Source of the DNA: an uncultured Prevotella sp.
GTDB lineage: Bacteria; Bacteroidota; Bacteroidia; Bacteroidales; Bacteroidaceae
Reading direction: 5' to 3'
DNA: 6,032 nt
Assembly: GCA_900548195.1 (NCBI GenBank)
Contig: URJQ01000135.1
Coordinates: 1-6,032 of the forward strand
Shown: positions 4,780 through 6,032 of the stretch, piece by piece
Position numbering within the stretch: the stretch's first letter is position 1
How the letters are laid out: each line of letters begins with the position of its first letter
Translations under genes and position numbers: made by a program
Notes under the pieces: generated by a model
The model's database searches: none
Seen by the model: only the letters and a program-made list of their open reading frames with translations
What the model was told of the DNA's origin: nothing

Positions 4780-5922
4780 TTAGTACCATTCAAATCTTAA
4801 TTGCATCCATTTCTCCATCACTGGGTCGGAGATAAATGTGCCTTTGTCATTGATGTCTATTATCTCACGCTCTTGTAGTGCCGTCTTAATTCTTACGATA
4901 TTGGATGGTGAACCGAGATGATAACCTTCTCTTACCTCCTTCATACCGAAGTTATTGTGTATTCCATCAATGATGGCATGGATGAAATTGAGCTGGTAAC
5001 TGGTAAGTCTTTCAGTCTTTTCGATGAAATATGTGGTGTTGTCGTCCAGCAGGTCATTGAATGCAGACTGTAGATTTGCCATCGTAGTGACTGACTCTCT
5101 GGTGCGTAGGAGTGTGTTGTATGCCAATTCCTGTACGTAGGAAGAGTGGTTATTGACCATAGAGCATATCTCTGCGGCAATGTCCTCGGGGATGGTTTTG
5201 CCCTCTGTAGCAAAGCGACTGCATATGTATGGCACCCATGTCTCTGTAGGAATGGTGTCCAAAGTCATTATTTGTCCGAACTTATAGAATGGCTTGCTCT
5301 GCTGCTGAAACAATGCACTCATCATGTTTTTCTTACTGCCATAGAGGCAATAAGACACGTTTTGCTGATGTTGCCATATAGTGCGCATCTTCTTTTGCAC
5401 CGTCAATGAGTCGGGGAAATCACCTATTTGCTGAAATTCATCAATGCACATGACGATGTGATAGCCACGCTTTTCCGCAATGAGTTGTGGGAGATTCAGG
5501 ATTTCTTCCGGCTTATAGGTCTTAGGAGTGATGCCGAGCGAGATGCTGAATTCCTGGGTAGGGTCGGGTGAAAGAGTGATTTTCGGTGTCACCCTTGCGA
5601 GGAAATCGCGTATATTCTGTTTCCATTCGTCTGCATGACTTGAGGTCTGTTGCAGTAATGCCGAGGCAAACATATTGAGAAAGTCGTATTCGCTTCGGCA
5701 TGAGAAGATGTCGAGGTGTACGATTTTGATGTTTTTGTCCTCTATTGTCTTGGAAACTTGCTTGACAAGTGATGTCTTTCCTATTCTTCTTGGCGAAATC
5801 ATGATGGTGTTGACGCCGTATCTGAAGTTTGCAGAGAGGCGCTCTATCTCTTTTTCTCTTCCTATGAAATGCTTGGAATCGACAGAAATACCGAAGACAA
5901 AAGGTTTTGAAAGATTAGCCAT
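4780..5922 (-). CDS. P-loop ATPase of the archaeal-type ATPase group, with C-terminal winged helix
   Basis: With the ATG at 5922 the protein has 380 residues and begins MANLSKPFVFG, a common opening for this Bacteroidota ATPase family. The longer frame begins at a TTG (5949) and adds nine unlikely residues. FIGREKEIERL (19-29) precedes the Walker A motif SPRRIGKTS (43-51), in which the usual first glycine is a serine. Walker B is IVMCIDEFQQ (156-165), with the Asp-Glu pair at 161-162. A YGSKKNMMSALF segment (194-205) matches the sensor region of such ATPases. The C-terminal 70 residues or so (about 307-378) resemble a winged-helix domain. There is no membrane segment, so the protein is probably cytoplasmic. 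The biological role of the family is not established. Nothing in the sequence ties it to glycan export other than shared strand and a 48-bp gap. No Shine-Dalgarno site is visible. Confidence 0.88.
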   Translation of the reverse strand: MANLSKPFVFGISVDSKHFIGREKEIERLSANFRYGVNTIMISPRRIGKTSLVKQVSKTIEDKNIKIVHLDIFSCRSEYDFLNMFASALLQQTSSHADEWKQNIRDFLARVTPKITLSPDPTQEFSISLGITPKTYKPEEILNLPQLIAEKRGYHIVMCIDEFQQIGDFPDSLTVQKKMRTIWQHQQNVSYCLYGSKKNMMSALFQQQSKPFYKFGQIMTLDTIPTETWVPYICSRFATEGKTIPEDIAAEICSMVNNHSSYVQELAYNTLLRTRESVTTMANLQSAFNDLLDDNTTYFIEKTERLTSYQLNFIHAIIDGIHNNFGMKEVREGYHLGSPSNIVRIKTALQEREIIDINDKGTFISDPVMEKWMQLRFEWY

Positions 5923-5960
5923 AATCGATTGAGATCTGATGTTTTGCAAGTACCTATCAA

Positions 5961-5973
5961 GCTGACAATCAGC
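5961..5973. repeat. Small perfect hairpin in the ATPase leader
   Basis: GCTGA (5961-5965) and TCAGC (5969-5973) form a 5-bp stem around CAA, 38 bp upstream of the ATPase start. A near-identical 13-mer, GCTGATAATCAGC, occurs at 3841-3853 within the glycosyltransferase gene. It could be an operator or an mRNA hairpin, or chance. Confidence 0.35.
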
Positions 5974-5976
5974 GAT

Positions 5977-6028
5977 AAAATATCAATAAATAAAAATAAA
6001 CAATTATATTTTTCTCTATTGATATTTT
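5977..6028. repeat. 12-bp inverted repeat in the AT-rich region upstream of the ATPase
   Basis: AAAATATCAATA (5977-5988) is exactly complementary to TATTGATATTTT (6017-6028), with a 28-bp AT-rich spacer. The region 5950-6032 is very AT-rich, has no convincing open frame, and probably holds the ATPase promoter. I could not place a convincing Bacteroidota -33/-7 pair (TTTG / TAnnTTTG). Paired arms at this spacing could bind a dimeric regulator, but low complexity raises the chance of coincidence. Confidence 0.4.
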
Positions 6029-6032
6029 TATA

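Noticed and set aside
5923..5949. Extended ATPase start at TTG (5949)
   Set aside because: The added residues look unrelated to the family, and the ATG at 5922 gives the usual MANLSKPFVFG opening.

Overview
This window looks like a surface-polysaccharide segment from a member of the Bacteroidota, probably Bacteroidales and possibly Prevotella- or Bacteroides-like. The taxonomic call is an inference. It rests on A/T-rich leaders that mostly lack Shine-Dalgarno sites, an ATPase of the 'MANLSKPFVFG' type, and a RhuM-Fic protein, both of which are common in that phylum. All five complete genes lie on the minus strand, so transcription runs from right to left. No tRNA, rRNA, CRISPR array or insertion sequence was seen.

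Layout in transcription order: an AT-rich leader with two inverted repeats (about 5923-6032); an AAA+ P-loop ATPase with a C-terminal winged helix (4780-5922); a family 2 glycosyltransferase (3802-4731); a 142-bp gap filled by two facing arrays of 8-bp repeats (3660-3801); a Wzx-type oligosaccharide flippase (2202-3659); a LicD-family phosphotransferase overlapping the flippase by 4 bp (1324-2205); a 140-bp gap; and a RhuM-Fic fusion (173-1183). The left edge probably holds the last 30 codons of a convergent plus-strand gene (1-93), overlapping a 60-bp hairpin-forming sequence.

The glycosyltransferase, flippase and LicD protein make functional sense together: one adds a sugar to a lipid-linked glycan, one moves the finished unit across the inner membrane, and one probably adds a phosphate-linked substituent. 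They look like one end of a capsule, O-antigen or exopolysaccharide locus. The ATPase and the RhuM-Fic protein have no evident biochemical link to glycan synthesis and look like accessory genes flanking it.

The most unusual feature is the gap between the glycosyltransferase and the flippase. One side carries seven perfectly phased GTTGTTTN octamers with a 24-bp higher-order period. The other side carries a degenerate array of the complementary octamer. In RNA the two would pair into a long hairpin ending almost at the flippase start codon. No clearly new multi-gene system is evident. The start codons of the glycosyltransferase and the ATPase were placed at internal ATGs, because the longest open frames begin at TTG.
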